A stretch of 12,609 bases of DNA from an uncultured Bacilli bacterium (GCA_947632295.1 CANROQ010000012.1:1-12609), one strand, 5' to 3'. Shown: positions 1-7,810, counted from the stretch's first letter. Notes: generated from the sequence alone by a model not told the origin. A program made the numbers and translations.

Positions 1-1
1 A

Positions 2-565
2 TTAAATATATAATTCTTGATTATGTGTAAAAATTTCATTAAAATCTCTAGTTTCATCATATTTATGGATAGAACAAACATAACCTAACTTTAAACTTTT
101 TTGAACATCTATAACTCTTTGATTTTTAGAACCTCTAAATTTAACATTCAAACTTTTTTGAGATAGAACAAATCTCCCATCAATCAAAACATCAATTTGT
201 TTTAAAAAATCTAAAATTAAAGGTTTTTTATTAGACATTTCCATCAATTGTTCAAAAGTATAACCAGTATAACACCATATATTCAATCCTAAAGTATGAC
301 AATATTTAGCAATTTCTAAACAAGCTGGAATTTGAAAAAATGGATCTCCTCCTGAAAGAGTAATACCATCTTGATATTTAAGATTTTTAATTTGTTTTTT
401 TAAATCTTCGACATCAACTTCAAATCCACCATTAAAATCATGAGTATTTGGATTATGACAACCAAAACAGTTATGAGAACATCCTTGTGTCCAAATAACT
501 GTTCTAAGTCCTTCACCATCGACAATACTATCCGATTGTAATTCGCCTGCTAAACGAATTTTCAT
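2..565 (-). CDS. nrdG: Anaerobic ribonucleotide reductase activating protein (radical SAM)
   Basis: Complete 187-residue gene; the stop is at the window edge (2-4). NrdG is the radical SAM activase that uses a 4Fe-4S cluster and S-adenosylmethionine to place the glycyl radical on class III ribonucleotide reductase. The cluster motif CxxxCxxC is C29-C33-C36, followed by HNPNTHD, and the SAM-binding SGGDP is at residues 71-75. Length fits Bacillota NrdG (about 155-190 residues). The start ATG shares one base with the stop of the preceding 59-codon ORF (TAATG), with AGGA about 9 nt upstream inside that ORF, so translation is probably coupled. This matters because the preceding ORF carries the glycine that NrdG should activate. 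It is the last visible gene of the nrd operon. Function is very secure from motifs and context. Confidence 0.96.
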   Translation of the reverse strand: MKIRLAGELQSDSIVDGEGLRTVIWTQGCSHNCFGCHNPNTHDFNGGFEVDVEDLKKQIKNLKYQDGITLSGGDPFFQIPACLEIAKYCHTLGLNIWCYTGYTFEQLMEMSNKKPLILDFLKQIDVLIDGRFVLSQKSLNVKFRGSKNQRVIDVQKSLKLGYVCSIHKYDETRDFNEIFTHNQELYI

Positions 566-744
566 TAAATATTTCCTAATGAATGTTTTACACGATCATG
601 TTCTTCAGCACGTTTACCATTATTAAAACGTTCAACTGTACCTACTAAATAACCAGTAATACGACGAATTCTTTCGAATCCTACTCCTTCACCAACTTTT
701 TTTTCTCTTTCATTTGTTACAACATTTTTTTCTTCAACTTTCAT
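565..744 (-). CDS. Stand-alone glycyl-radical domain of class III ribonucleotide reductase (split NrdD C-terminus)
   Basis: 59-residue ORF between nrdD and nrdG. It has a strong ribosome binding site (AGGAGGGG ending 5 nt before the ATG) and is followed by nrdG with a 1-nt overlap. Residues 24-34 read ERIRRITGYLV, matching the glycyl-radical signature (x-R-I-x-G-Y), with Gly31 the predicted radical site. The tail RFNNGKRAEEHDRVKH matches the conserved end of NrdD proteins (FN-x-GK/AK...RVKH). The upstream nrdD stops before this domain, so the radical-bearing segment appears to be made as a separate subunit that docks onto the large protein. It has no cysteines; the cysteine pairs that could bind zinc stay on the large protein. 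The ORF is in a different frame from nrdD (16 nt between stop and start), so simple stop readthrough cannot join them. The closest known analogy is the small glycyl-radical protein GrcA/YfiD of pyruvate formate-lyase. Domain identity is confident; assembly in trans is inference. Confidence 0.9.
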   Translation of the reverse strand: MKVEEKNVVTNEREKKVGEGVGFERIRRITGYLVGTVERFNNGKRAEEHDRVKHSLGNI

Positions 745-760
745 ATTTTCCCCTCCTAAA

Positions 761-3073
761 TTACTTACAACAATTAATATTCTTTAATAAATCAACGCTA
801 ACAGATTCGCCTTCACGACGACCGCAACGTGGACAAACATCTTTAATAATACCTACATAACCACACACAGGATCACGATCAACTGGATGGTTAATTGCGC
901 CATAACCAATGCCTTCTTCTTTCATAATACGAATAATTTTTTCAAATACTTCAACATTTTCTGATGGATCGCCATCTAATTCAATATATGAAATATGTCC
1001 AGCATTCGTATAAGCATGATATGGTGCTTCTAAATGAATTTTTTCAGCAATTGTAATATTATAATAAACTGGAATATGGAATGAATTAGTATAATAATTT
1101 CTATCTGTAACTCCTTTTATTTTTCCATAAATTGCTTTATCGATATTAACAAATCTTCCTGATAATCCTTCAGCAGGTGTTGCTAATAAAGTAAAATTTA
1201 AATTATATTTACTAGAATATTCATCAGTTTTACTTCTCATAAAACTAATGATTTTTTTACCTAATTTTTGAGCTTCTTCTGATTCACCATGATGTTTACC
1301 AATTAAAGCTTTAAGACATTCAGCAAGTCCTATAAAACCAATACTAAGTGTACCGTGTTTTAAAACTCTTCTTAAACGATCAGTACTTTTTAATTTTTCC
1401 GAATCCATCCAAATTCCTTGACCTAATAAGAATGGAAAATTATAAACATGACGATTACATTGAATTTCAAATCTTTCTAGTAATTGATCTTTTACTAAAT
1501 CCATTAAATCAGATAATTCATTAAAGAATCCATCTAAATCAACTTTCTCATTGCTAACAATTCCATGTTTTATTCCTAAACGTGGTAAATTGATAGATGT
1601 AAAAGATAAATTACCACGACCTGGTGTTACGGCTTTATCAGGATCAACTACATTTCCTAAAACTCTAGTACGACATCCCATATAACCAACCTCAGTTGTA
1701 TAATCGCCTTCTTTATAATATTGTAAATTATATGGTGCATCAATAAATGAAAAGTTAGGAAACAATCTTTTAGCAGAAACTTTGCAGGATAATTTAAATA
1801 AATCATAGTTAGGATCATCTAAATTATAATTAACACCTTCTTTTACCTTAAAGATAGATATTGGAAAAATTGGTGTTTCACTATGACCTAAGCCTGCTTC
1901 TAGTGCTAACAAATAATTTTTTGTAACCATTCTACCTTCGCTAGATGTATCAGTACCAAAGTTAATTGATGAGAATGGTACTTGTGCACCTGCTCTTGAA
2001 TGCATTGTATTTAAATTATGGATAAAGGCTTCCATTGCCTGATAAGTAATTCTATCAGTTTTCATATAGGCTTTATCATAAGAAATTCTAAACATACGTC
2101 CTAATTCTTCACTATTTTTAATAAAGCGTTCAAATATATTTAAATCGAAATCGATACTATCTAATTTATCAATTTCTTTAGCAACACTAGCCATATTTAT
2201 AAATTGATTAAATTCTGTATAATCTAACAAATCACTAATTGTTTGTTTAAATTGTTTTTTAAATGTTTTTAATACACCTGGTGCCATATAATAATCAAAG
2301 GCTGGAATACTTTGTCCACCATGTTGATCATTTTGATTAGATTGAATAGCAATTGCTGCTAATGCTGAATATGACATAATATCATTTGGTTCTCTTAAAT
2401 GACCATGACCAGTCGAAAACCCATTTTTAAACAATTTATTTAAATCTATCTGCATACAAGTTGTAGTTCCCATTGGAAGAAAATCCATATCATGAATATG
2501 TATATCACCATTATCATGAGCCTCAGCAAATTTTTTCTTCATCAAATAAGATTTAGCAAATTCTTTAGATACTGTACTACCATATTGAAGCATTGTACCC
2601 ATAGCTGTATCGCCATCGACATTGGCATTTTCTCTTTTATTGTCCTCTTCAGTTGCTGATTTTAAACCTAAACCTTCAATTGTTTTTAAAAATTTATGAA
2701 GTTTTTTCTCTTCGCTAAATAATTGTCTCGATTGATTTCTTCTTTCACGATATGAAGAAAATTCTTCATAAACATCATCATAACCTTTTTTCTTTAAAGT
2801 ATCTTCTATCATATCCTGAATTGTTTCAATTTTAATTTTTTCAGCATCTTGATATTCTTTTTCTATTTTTGTAATAACTGCTTTATAAATAGTATTAATA
2901 TCTTTTTCTGTATAACCAGTACTACCGTTTTCTTCTCCATCATCGGCTTTATCTATTTTATCGAAAGCTTTTTTAATAGCCATCGCAATCTTTGTTCCAT
3001 TAAAATCAACTTTTTTTCCATCTCTTTTGATAACTTTCAAAGTTATTTTTCTTTCTTCTTCTATTACTGACAT
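761..3073 (-). CDS. nrdD: Anaerobic ribonucleoside-triphosphate reductase large protein, lacking the glycyl-radical domain
   Basis: 770 residues. Class III reductase making deoxyribonucleotides from ribonucleoside triphosphates without oxygen. Residues about 8-105 are an ATP-cone regulatory domain (VIKRDGKKVDFNGTKIAMAI). The ten-stranded barrel follows: Cys206 in MGTTTC and Cys467 in YMGCRTRV correspond to the two active-site cysteines of the phage T4/E. coli enzymes. The end holds cysteines C737, C747, C750 and a C768-C769 pair, likely the zinc site. The protein then stops at NCCK, so the expected RVxGY-type radical motif and RVKH tail are missing; they are encoded by the next ORF. Start ATG at 3073 has AGGGAG about 8 nt upstream and a consensus promoter. 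First gene of an nrdD-small ORF-nrdG operon. A sequencing frameshift is unlikely because the downstream piece has its own ribosome binding site, but this cannot be excluded from one sequence. Confidence 0.96.
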   Translation of the reverse strand: MSVIEEERKITLKVIKRDGKKVDFNGTKIAMAIKKAFDKIDKADDGEENGSTGYTEKDINTIYKAVITKIEKEYQDAEKIKIETIQDMIEDTLKKKGYDDVYEEFSSYRERRNQSRQLFSEEKKLHKFLKTIEGLGLKSATEEDNKRENANVDGDTAMGTMLQYGSTVSKEFAKSYLMKKKFAEAHDNGDIHIHDMDFLPMGTTTCMQIDLNKLFKNGFSTGHGHLREPNDIMSYSALAAIAIQSNQNDQHGGQSIPAFDYYMAPGVLKTFKKQFKQTISDLLDYTEFNQFINMASVAKEIDKLDSIDFDLNIFERFIKNSEELGRMFRISYDKAYMKTDRITYQAMEAFIHNLNTMHSRAGAQVPFSSINFGTDTSSEGRMVTKNYLLALEAGLGHSETPIFPISIFKVKEGVNYNLDDPNYDLFKLSCKVSAKRLFPNFSFIDAPYNLQYYKEGDYTTEVGYMGCRTRVLGNVVDPDKAVTPGRGNLSFTSINLPRLGIKHGIVSNEKVDLDGFFNELSDLMDLVKDQLLERFEIQCNRHVYNFPFLLGQGIWMDSEKLKSTDRLRRVLKHGTLSIGFIGLAECLKALIGKHHGESEEAQKLGKKIISFMRSKTDEYSSKYNLNFTLLATPAEGLSGRFVNIDKAIYGKIKGVTDRNYYTNSFHIPVYYNITIAEKIHLEAPYHAYTNAGHISYIELDGDPSENVEVFEKIIRIMKEEGIGYGAINHPVDRDPVCGYVGIIKDVCPRCGRREGESVSVDLLKNINCCK

Positions 3074-3100
3074 AACTATCTCCCTCTACTGTACAATTTT

Positions 3101-3129
3101 ATTATAGTATCAAATGGTTCAATTGTCAA
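3101..3129 (-). promoter_or_regulatory. Consensus sigma-A promoter of the nrd operon
   Basis: On the minus strand TTGACA (3129-3124), a 17-base spacer and TATAAT (3106-3101) match both hexamers of the housekeeping promoter exactly. The -10 lies 28 bases before the nrdD start, leaving room for a short leader and the ribosome binding site AGGGAG. No paired NrdR boxes were recognised around it, so repression by NrdR is not supported by eye. Confidence 0.9.
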
Positions 3130-3446
3130 ACAAATTTTCGAAGTTTTTGTAGTTTTTCAAAATTTATTTTTTTACCCTTATTTTTCAATATTAAAAAGTA
3201 TGTAAATTTACATTTTTTAGTTTTTTTAATTTTTTAAAAATGTTATCTAGTAGTTATTTCTTTATTTTTAAAGGGTAAACTAATTTCTTTAAAAAAATAT
3301 TTTTTTATTTTTTTGAATTTTTCTTATTTTTTAAATTTTGATTTTTTTGATTTTTTCTATTTTTTTACAAATATTTTTATTATAGAACATTTGTTTGTTT
3401 AATTCTATTTTTTGAGTGAAATAATATAATTAATTAAGGTGGTATA
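3130..3446. other. Divergent, T-tract-rich intergenic spacer
   Basis: About 317 bases separate the divergent nrd operon and the deacetylase gene; no credible ORF is seen. The plus strand is dominated by runs of 4-7 T, densest at 3300-3378 and recurring about every 8-9 bases. It holds a perfect 12-base palindrome TGTAAATTTACA (3201-3212) and a separated inverted repeat TTTACCCTT (3171-3179) / AAGGGTAAA (3271-3279). A regulator site or intrinsically bent promoter DNA is possible; neither is demonstrated. The promoter of the plus-strand gene was not identified with confidence. Confidence 0.5.
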
Positions 3447-4733
3447 ATGAAAAAATTTATAACAATTATTTTCTTGTTATTAATATGTTCATGTACAAAA
3501 AAAAGTAATTATGATTACACTATAAAAACTATTATTGAAGAAAATACTAATACTGTCATTGCGATAAACTATCCCATTACTAATATCGTCAAAATAAATA
3601 AAGAATTAAAAAAATATGTCAATAATACTTATGATACCTTTTTAAAGAATTATAACACTATTAGTTATTTAGATAAAAAGCACGAACTAAATATCGATTA
3701 CACTTATTATAATTTAGATAATCATTATATATCTACTATCCTATTTAAGCATATTAGTTCAACTGATCAATCATTAGTATTAAATGAAGTTTTCAATTAT
3801 GTATATGATATAAAAAAACAAAAACAAATAAAATTTACCGATATATTAGAAGATGATGAAAAAGATTATATTAAAAGTTTAATTTGTAATCTATTAGTAG
3901 ATAAATATAGTAGTAGTATCGATATTTCTAAAATAGCTAATATTGATTATGAAAATTTAAATTTCAGTTTTAGTGGTGAATACGTTAATATTTATTTTGA
4001 AGGAAAAAGCATAGCTAATAATAACAATATTTTAGAAATAAATATTCCTCTTACCTATTTTGAAAAATTACAAAATTTAAATATTAAAAAAAATATAGAA
4101 AATGTTACCAATTATATTGAACCAAATATTAATTATATCGATATCGAAAAACCAGTTGTAGCCCTAACTTTTGATGATGGGCCAAGTAAATATACTAAAG
4201 AAATTTTAGAAACTTTAAAACAAAATAATAGTAATGCCACATTTTTTGTTCTAGGCAATAAAATAGATGACTATAGCGATACCATTATCGAAATGTATAA
4301 TATGGGTAATGAAATAGGTAATCATTCTTACAATCATCGTTGGTTAACTAAGTTATCCGAAGAAGAACAGCGAGAACAAATCGATAAAACACAAGATGTT
4401 ATAAAAAAATATATTGGCACATCACCAATATATCTAAGGCCAACATATGGTTCAGTAAATTCTAAATTACGTAAAAATACAAATTTAGAGATTATTTTGT
4501 GGAATGTTGATACTAAAGATTGGAAATATAAAAAAGTTGATACTATCATCAATAATGCTTTAAAAAATGTTAAGGATGGTTCAATTATTTTAATGCATGA
4601 TACTTATCAAAGAACGAGTGAAGCCGTTAAAATATTAGTACCTCAATTAATTAAAGATGGATATCAATTAGTTACTATCAGTGAATTAAAAGAAGTACAA
4701 AAAATTAAAAATAAATTAAATGAAAAAAGATAG
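3447..4733 (+). CDS. Lipoprotein polysaccharide deacetylase, PdaC-like (peptidoglycan N-deacetylase)
   Basis: 428 residues. A lipoprotein signal peptide ends in the lipobox I-C-S-C with lipidated Cys16, placing the enzyme on the outer face of the membrane. Residues about 28-215 resemble the DUF4163/DUF3298-type domain found before the catalytic domain of Bacillus PdaC. Residues about 236-415 are a NodB polysaccharide deacetylase domain with its motifs in order: TFDDGP (241-246, Asp243/Asp244), NHSYNH (292-297, metal ligands His293/His297), RPTYG (331-335), the W-x-x-D-T-x-x-W segment (352-359) and LMHD (382-385). All catalytic and metal residues appear intact. Likely role: removal of acetyl groups from peptidoglycan sugars, giving lysozyme resistance or wall remodelling; the exact sugar is not readable. 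Ribosome binding site AAGGTGG at 3437-3443. It overlaps the next gene by 14 nt, implying co-translation. Confidence 0.92.
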   Translation: MKKFITIIFLLLICSCTKKSNYDYTIKTIIEENTNTVIAINYPITNIVKINKELKKYVNNTYDTFLKNYNTISYLDKKHELNIDYTYYNLDNHYISTILFKHISSTDQSLVLNEVFNYVYDIKKQKQIKFTDILEDDEKDYIKSLICNLLVDKYSSSIDISKIANIDYENLNFSFSGEYVNIYFEGKSIANNNNILEINIPLTYFEKLQNLNIKKNIENVTNYIEPNINYIDIEKPVVALTFDDGPSKYTKEILETLKQNNSNATFFVLGNKIDDYSDTIIEMYNMGNEIGNHSYNHRWLTKLSEEEQREQIDKTQDVIKKYIGTSPIYLRPTYGSVNSKLRKNTNLEIILWNVDTKDWKYKKVDTIINNALKNVKDGSIILMHDTYQRTSEAVKILVPQLIKDGYQLVTISELKEVQKIKNKLNEKR

Positions 4734-5124
4734 ATATACTGCTAAAGAAATTCAAATTCTCGATATCCAAATTATTGCCACTGTCGTTTTTATTCTTTCA
4801 CTAGTCTTATCTATTATTTTAACTTATGATGAAAAATTAAAATTACAAAAAAATAAAGGAATTTTTACCGGGCAACAATCTAGAAGAATATCTTTATTTA
4901 ATAGAATTGTAGTAGTCATTTTAGCAGTCGTTTTTGTTTATGGAAATTATGTAACTGAAAAAATTGCCGAGGCTAGAAAAAAATCAAATGTAAAATATTT
5001 AAAACTTCAACTATTAACAGGTGAAATATCACTCATCGTTTCTATTATTGTTTTATATATTGTCTATAAAAATCAAGAAAATGAAAACTTTAATGTTGCC
5101 GATACTGAAAATCCAACCTTATAA
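4720..5124 (+). CDS. Unknown three-helix membrane protein
   Basis: 134 residues with no family I recognise. Three hydrophobic segments are visible at about 13-35, 59-78 and 97-116, separated by basic loops (KLKLQKNKG, GQQSRR, AEARKKSN), with an acidic polar tail. The ATG lies inside the last codons of the deacetylase gene (14-nt overlap), so the two are translationally coupled and probably act in the same envelope process. Composition matches its neighbour. Candidate roles are a membrane partner or anchor for the deacetylase, or a cell-division/wall accessory; none can be chosen from sequence. That the gene is real is supported by the overlap, the membrane topology and the terminator hairpin immediately after it. 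Confidence 0.75.
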   Translation: MKKDRYTAKEIQILDIQIIATVVFILSLVLSIILTYDEKLKLQKNKGIFTGQQSRRISLFNRIVVVILAVVFVYGNYVTEKIAEARKKSNVKYLKLQLLTGEISLIVSIIVLYIVYKNQENENFNVADTENPTL

Positions 5125-5148
5125 AAAAAGAAAGCCTTTGACTTTCTT
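5123..5148 (-). terminator. Intrinsic terminator of the parE-BIG2 operon
   Basis: On the minus strand AAGAAAG, a 7-base loop and CTTTCTT form a 7-bp stem (5128-5148) continuing into a seven-T run (5129-5123). It lies 13 bases after the BIG2 gene stop. In the plus direction the hairpin is followed by AATTAC rather than T, so it would terminate the plus-strand pair only weakly if at all. Confidence 0.85.
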
Positions 5149-5161
5149 AATTACAAATTGA

Positions 5162-5818
5162 CTATTCTACCACAAAAGTAACATTAAGCTGAACATTAGG
5201 ATTAGTTTTAGCTTGAATTAATATTTTAGAACGACCTGCTTTTAGACCAGTAACTACTCCATTTTCATCGACACTTAATATTTTAGTATTAGCTGAAGTA
5301 AAAGATAATGATTTATCAACAGTATTACTAGGAATAACTGTTACATCCAATTTATGTGTCTCACCAACTTTTATATTTACAGTAGTATTTGGAACAAATA
5401 ATTCTTGCGCCATAATAATTTTGTCGGACACAGTTACTACACATTCACTAATTAAATTAGTACCCTCAACAGTTACTTTAATATTTGCTGTACCAGCACC
5501 AACTGCAGCAATTTTTCCATTTTCATCTACTGTGGCTACACTAGAATCAGTTGATTCATATGTGATAACCTCATCACCATTACTTGGAGTTAATGTAACT
5601 TTTAAATCAAAACTGCCTCCAATATCTAACGAAATATTTTCACGATTTAACTTTATATTTTCAATAATTACTTGTTCTGGATTATCATCATCAACTTTAT
5701 CGTCATTTTTCTTAGGTGTTGATTGTTTGAAAAATATTAAATAAAATATTAAAAGCAATAAACAAATAATTATAAAATAAAAACCATAAGATAAACCGTC
5801 CATTATTTTTCTATTCAT
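5162..5818 (-). CDS. Membrane-anchored protein with two bacterial Ig-like (BIG2) domains
   Basis: 218 residues. A single hydrophobic segment at about 10-30 follows a short basic N-terminus and is an uncleaved signal anchor, putting the rest outside the cell. An acidic linker (about 36-48) leads to two tandem Ig-like domains, about 51-130 and 135-217. Each holds the BIG2 hallmark: S-x-A-T-V-D-E-N-G-K-I-x-A-x-G-x-G in the first and L-S-V-D-E-N-G-V-V-T-G-L-K-A-G in the second. BIG2 domains act in adhesion or as structural spacers on surface proteins. No enzyme domain or sortase signal is present. It follows parE by 9 nt, with its ribosome binding site GGGTGAT overlapping the parE stop, so it is co-transcribed with a topoisomerase gene, an odd pairing. 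Stop is TAG; a terminator follows. Confidence 0.9.
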   Translation of the reverse strand: MNRKIMDGLSYGFYFIIICLLLLIFYLIFFKQSTPKKNDDKVDDDNPEQVIIENIKLNRENISLDIGGSFDLKVTLTPSNGDEVITYESTDSSVATVDENGKIAAVGAGTANIKVTVEGTNLISECVVTVSDKIIMAQELFVPNTTVNIKVGETHKLDVTVIPSNTVDKSLSFTSANTKILSVDENGVVTGLKAGRSKILIQAKTNPNVQLNVTFVVE

Positions 5819-5827
5819 AAAATCACC

Positions 5828-7732
5828 CTATACCGTATAATTATCTTCAAGTGTAAATTGAACATTTTCTTCAATCCACTCTTTACGTGGTTCGACTTTA
5901 TCGCCCATTAATATACTAACACGCTTTTCAGCTAAAGCCGCATCCATAATATTTACTTTTATTAAACTTCGCGTTTCTGGATTCATCGTTGTTTCCCAAA
6001 GTTGTTCAGCATTCATTTCTCCTAAACCTTTATAACGTTGTGTTTCTAATTTTATTTTACTATTACTTAAAATTTCTTTTCTTTCATCATCAGTCCAAGC
6101 ATAGTGAACAGTTTTGCCATTCGATAACTTATAAAGCGGCGGCATGGCAATATAAATTTTACCTGCCTCGATTAATGGCTTCATATAACGATAGAAAAAT
6201 GTTAATAACAAAATTTGAATATGTGAACCATCGACATCAGCATCGGACATAATAATAATTTTATCATAATTAGAATCAGCCACTTCGAAATCACTACCTA
6301 CACCAGCTCCAACTGTATGAATAATCGTATTTATTTCTTCATTTTTAAATATTTCTTCAAGTTTTGTTTTTTCACAATTTAAAACTTTACCACGTAAAGG
6401 CAAAATTGCTTGAAATTTACGATCTCTTCCTTGTTTTGCTGAACCACCTGCTGAATCACCTTCGACTAAAAATAATTCATTTTTATCAGGATTTTTCATT
6501 TGAGCAGGTGTTAATTTACCACTTAATAATCGTTCTTTTTTAGCCTTATCTTTGCCATTTCTAGCCTCGTCCCTAGCCTTTCTAGCAGCTTCACGAACCA
6601 TTTTACTTTTAACCATTTTTTCTAATATAGAAGTTGCTATACTTTTATTTTCTTCAAGAAAATATTGTAATTTTTCAGTAACGATACTCTCGACTACGGT
6701 TCTTGCCTCAGGCGTACCTAACTTTGCTTTTGTTTGCCCTTCAAATTGTAATAAATCTTCAGGCAATTGCAATGATATAATAGCAGTTAAACCTTCCCTT
6801 GTATCACTACCCTCTAAATTTTTATCTTTGTCTTTTAAATATTTATTTACTCTAGCATAATCATTAAATACCCTTGTGATAGCTGATTTAAAACCTACTT
6901 CATGCGTTCCACCATCATTAGTTTTAACGTTATTGACAAAAGAAATAATATTTTCATTATATGTATCAGTATATTGAAAAGCCACTTCGACATTGATACG
7001 ATCCTTTACAGCTTCAAAACAAACAACACGATGTAATTCTTTTTTATCTTCATTTAAATATTCAACAAAAGATTTTAGTCCATTTTCATATTGATATACC
7101 TCATGTCTACCATCAATTTCACTTATAATTTCAATATTTAATCCTTTAAGTAAAAAGGCACATTCTTGCATTCTTTCACAAATCATCGTAAAAGAAAAAT
7201 TTGTCGTTGAAAAAATTTCATCATCAGGTAAAAATCTAACAGTTGTTCCAGTTTTACTTGTCTTAGATAATTGAGTTAAAGGTGTTGCTAACTTACCACC
7301 ATCTTTAAAAGCAATATAGTGTTCATAACCATCACGCTTAATAGTAACTTCCATCTTTTTTGATAAGGCATTTACAACACTAGCACCAACGCCATGAAGA
7401 CCACCAGATACTTTATAACCTCCTGTTTCAAATTTTCCACCAGCATGTAATACTGTATAAATTACCTCGGGAGTTGATACACCACTAGCATGAAGTCCAA
7501 CAGGAACACCACGACCTTCATCGCTGACACTGACACTACCATCTTGATGCATGATGATTTTTATTTTTTTACCATAGCCATTGATAACTTCATCTATTGC
7601 ATTATCGACAATTTCCCACACTAAATGATGTAGTCCTCTTTTATCAGTTGAACCTATATACATTCCAGGACGTTTTCTTACGGCTTCTAGTCCTTCTAAT
7701 ATTTTTATCGAGTTTTCATCATATTTTGCCAC
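5828..7732 (-). CDS. parE: DNA topoisomerase IV subunit B
   Basis: ATPase subunit of topoisomerase IV, which decatenates daughter chromosomes together with ParC. From the preferred start it is 634 residues: GHKL ATPase fold with Glu40 and Asn44 in EIVDN (41-45), DEGRGVP (71-77), GGLHGVGA (110-117) and the QTKxKLG lysine loop (333-339); then the TOPRIM domain with EGDSAGG (424-430) and SDADVDG (496-502), and QRYKGLGEMN near the C-terminus. TDKRGLHHLV and NGYG, and similarity to staphylococcal ParE throughout, favour ParE over GyrB. The start is GTG at 7732-7730 because GGTGAT (7742-7737) is then a well-spaced ribosome binding site and the protein begins MAKYDENSIK, as in relatives. The in-frame GTG three codons upstream lies inside that site. 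parC is not adjacent; a BIG2 surface protein follows instead. Confidence 0.95.
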   Translation of the reverse strand: MAKYDENSIKILEGLEAVRKRPGMYIGSTDKRGLHHLVWEIVDNAIDEVINGYGKKIKIIMHQDGSVSVSDEGRGVPVGLHASGVSTPEVIYTVLHAGGKFETGGYKVSGGLHGVGASVVNALSKKMEVTIKRDGYEHYIAFKDGGKLATPLTQLSKTSKTGTTVRFLPDDEIFSTTNFSFTMICERMQECAFLLKGLNIEIISEIDGRHEVYQYENGLKSFVEYLNEDKKELHRVVCFEAVKDRINVEVAFQYTDTYNENIISFVNNVKTNDGGTHEVGFKSAITRVFNDYARVNKYLKDKDKNLEGSDTREGLTAIISLQLPEDLLQFEGQTKAKLGTPEARTVVESIVTEKLQYFLEENKSIATSILEKMVKSKMVREAARKARDEARNGKDKAKKERLLSGKLTPAQMKNPDKNELFLVEGDSAGGSAKQGRDRKFQAILPLRGKVLNCEKTKLEEIFKNEEINTIIHTVGAGVGSDFEVADSNYDKIIIMSDADVDGSHIQILLLTFFYRYMKPLIEAGKIYIAMPPLYKLSNGKTVHYAWTDDERKEILSNSKIKLETQRYKGLGEMNAEQLWETTMNPETRSLIKVNIMDAALAEKRVSILMGDKVEPRKEWIEENVQFTLEDNYTV

Positions 7733-7748
7733 TTTAATCACCGTAAAA

Positions 7749-7777
7749 ATTATATCAAAAAAAAATTAATTAAGCAA
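7749..7777 (-). promoter_or_regulatory. Promoter of parE
   Basis: Minus strand TTGCTT (7777-7772), 17 bases, TATAAT (7754-7749). The -10 is perfect and the -35 matches at four positions. The predicted transcript starts only about 10 bases before the GTG, so the leader is little more than the ribosome binding site. The -35 lies within the loop and stem of the terminator hairpin of the upstream gene. Confidence 0.7.
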
Positions 7778-7790
7778 ATAATTAATTTTT
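7757..7790 (-). terminator. A+T-only hairpin terminator after pduL, overlapping the parE promoter
   Basis: A perfect 12-bp inverted repeat AAAAATTAATTA (7761-7772) / TAATTAATTTTT (7779-7790) with a 6-base loop lies just after the pduL stop. On the minus strand it runs into nine T (7765-7757). The stem has no G or C, so it is weaker than a classical terminator. It shares bases with the parE -35 and spacer. Confidence 0.65.
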
Positions 7791-7810
7791 AGTTAAAAAA
7801 TAACTATAAT

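Noticed and set aside
839..871. VCGYVG in NrdD (residues 736-741) as the glycyl-radical site of the large protein.
   Set aside because: It lacks the arginine of the signature, is followed directly by the CPRC cysteine pair, and fits the zinc-binding segment. The small ORF has the full motif and the RVKH tail.
2849..3070. Plus-strand ORF of 73 residues, rich in Phe, Ile and Ser.
   Set aside because: It is the antisense of the start of nrdD; composition reflects the A-rich coding strand and there is no ribosome binding site.
3425..3430. TATAAT as the -10 of the deacetylase gene.
   Set aside because: It lies 16 bases before the ATG, so the transcript would start inside the ribosome binding site, and no matching -35 is present.
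5421..5744. Plus-strand ORF of 107 residues.
   Set aside because: Antisense of the BIG2 gene, whose domains and operon position are clear.
5989..6860. Two plus-strand ORFs (87 and 102 residues) inside parE.
   Set aside because: Both are antisense of fully conserved ParE motifs and have no start signals of their own.
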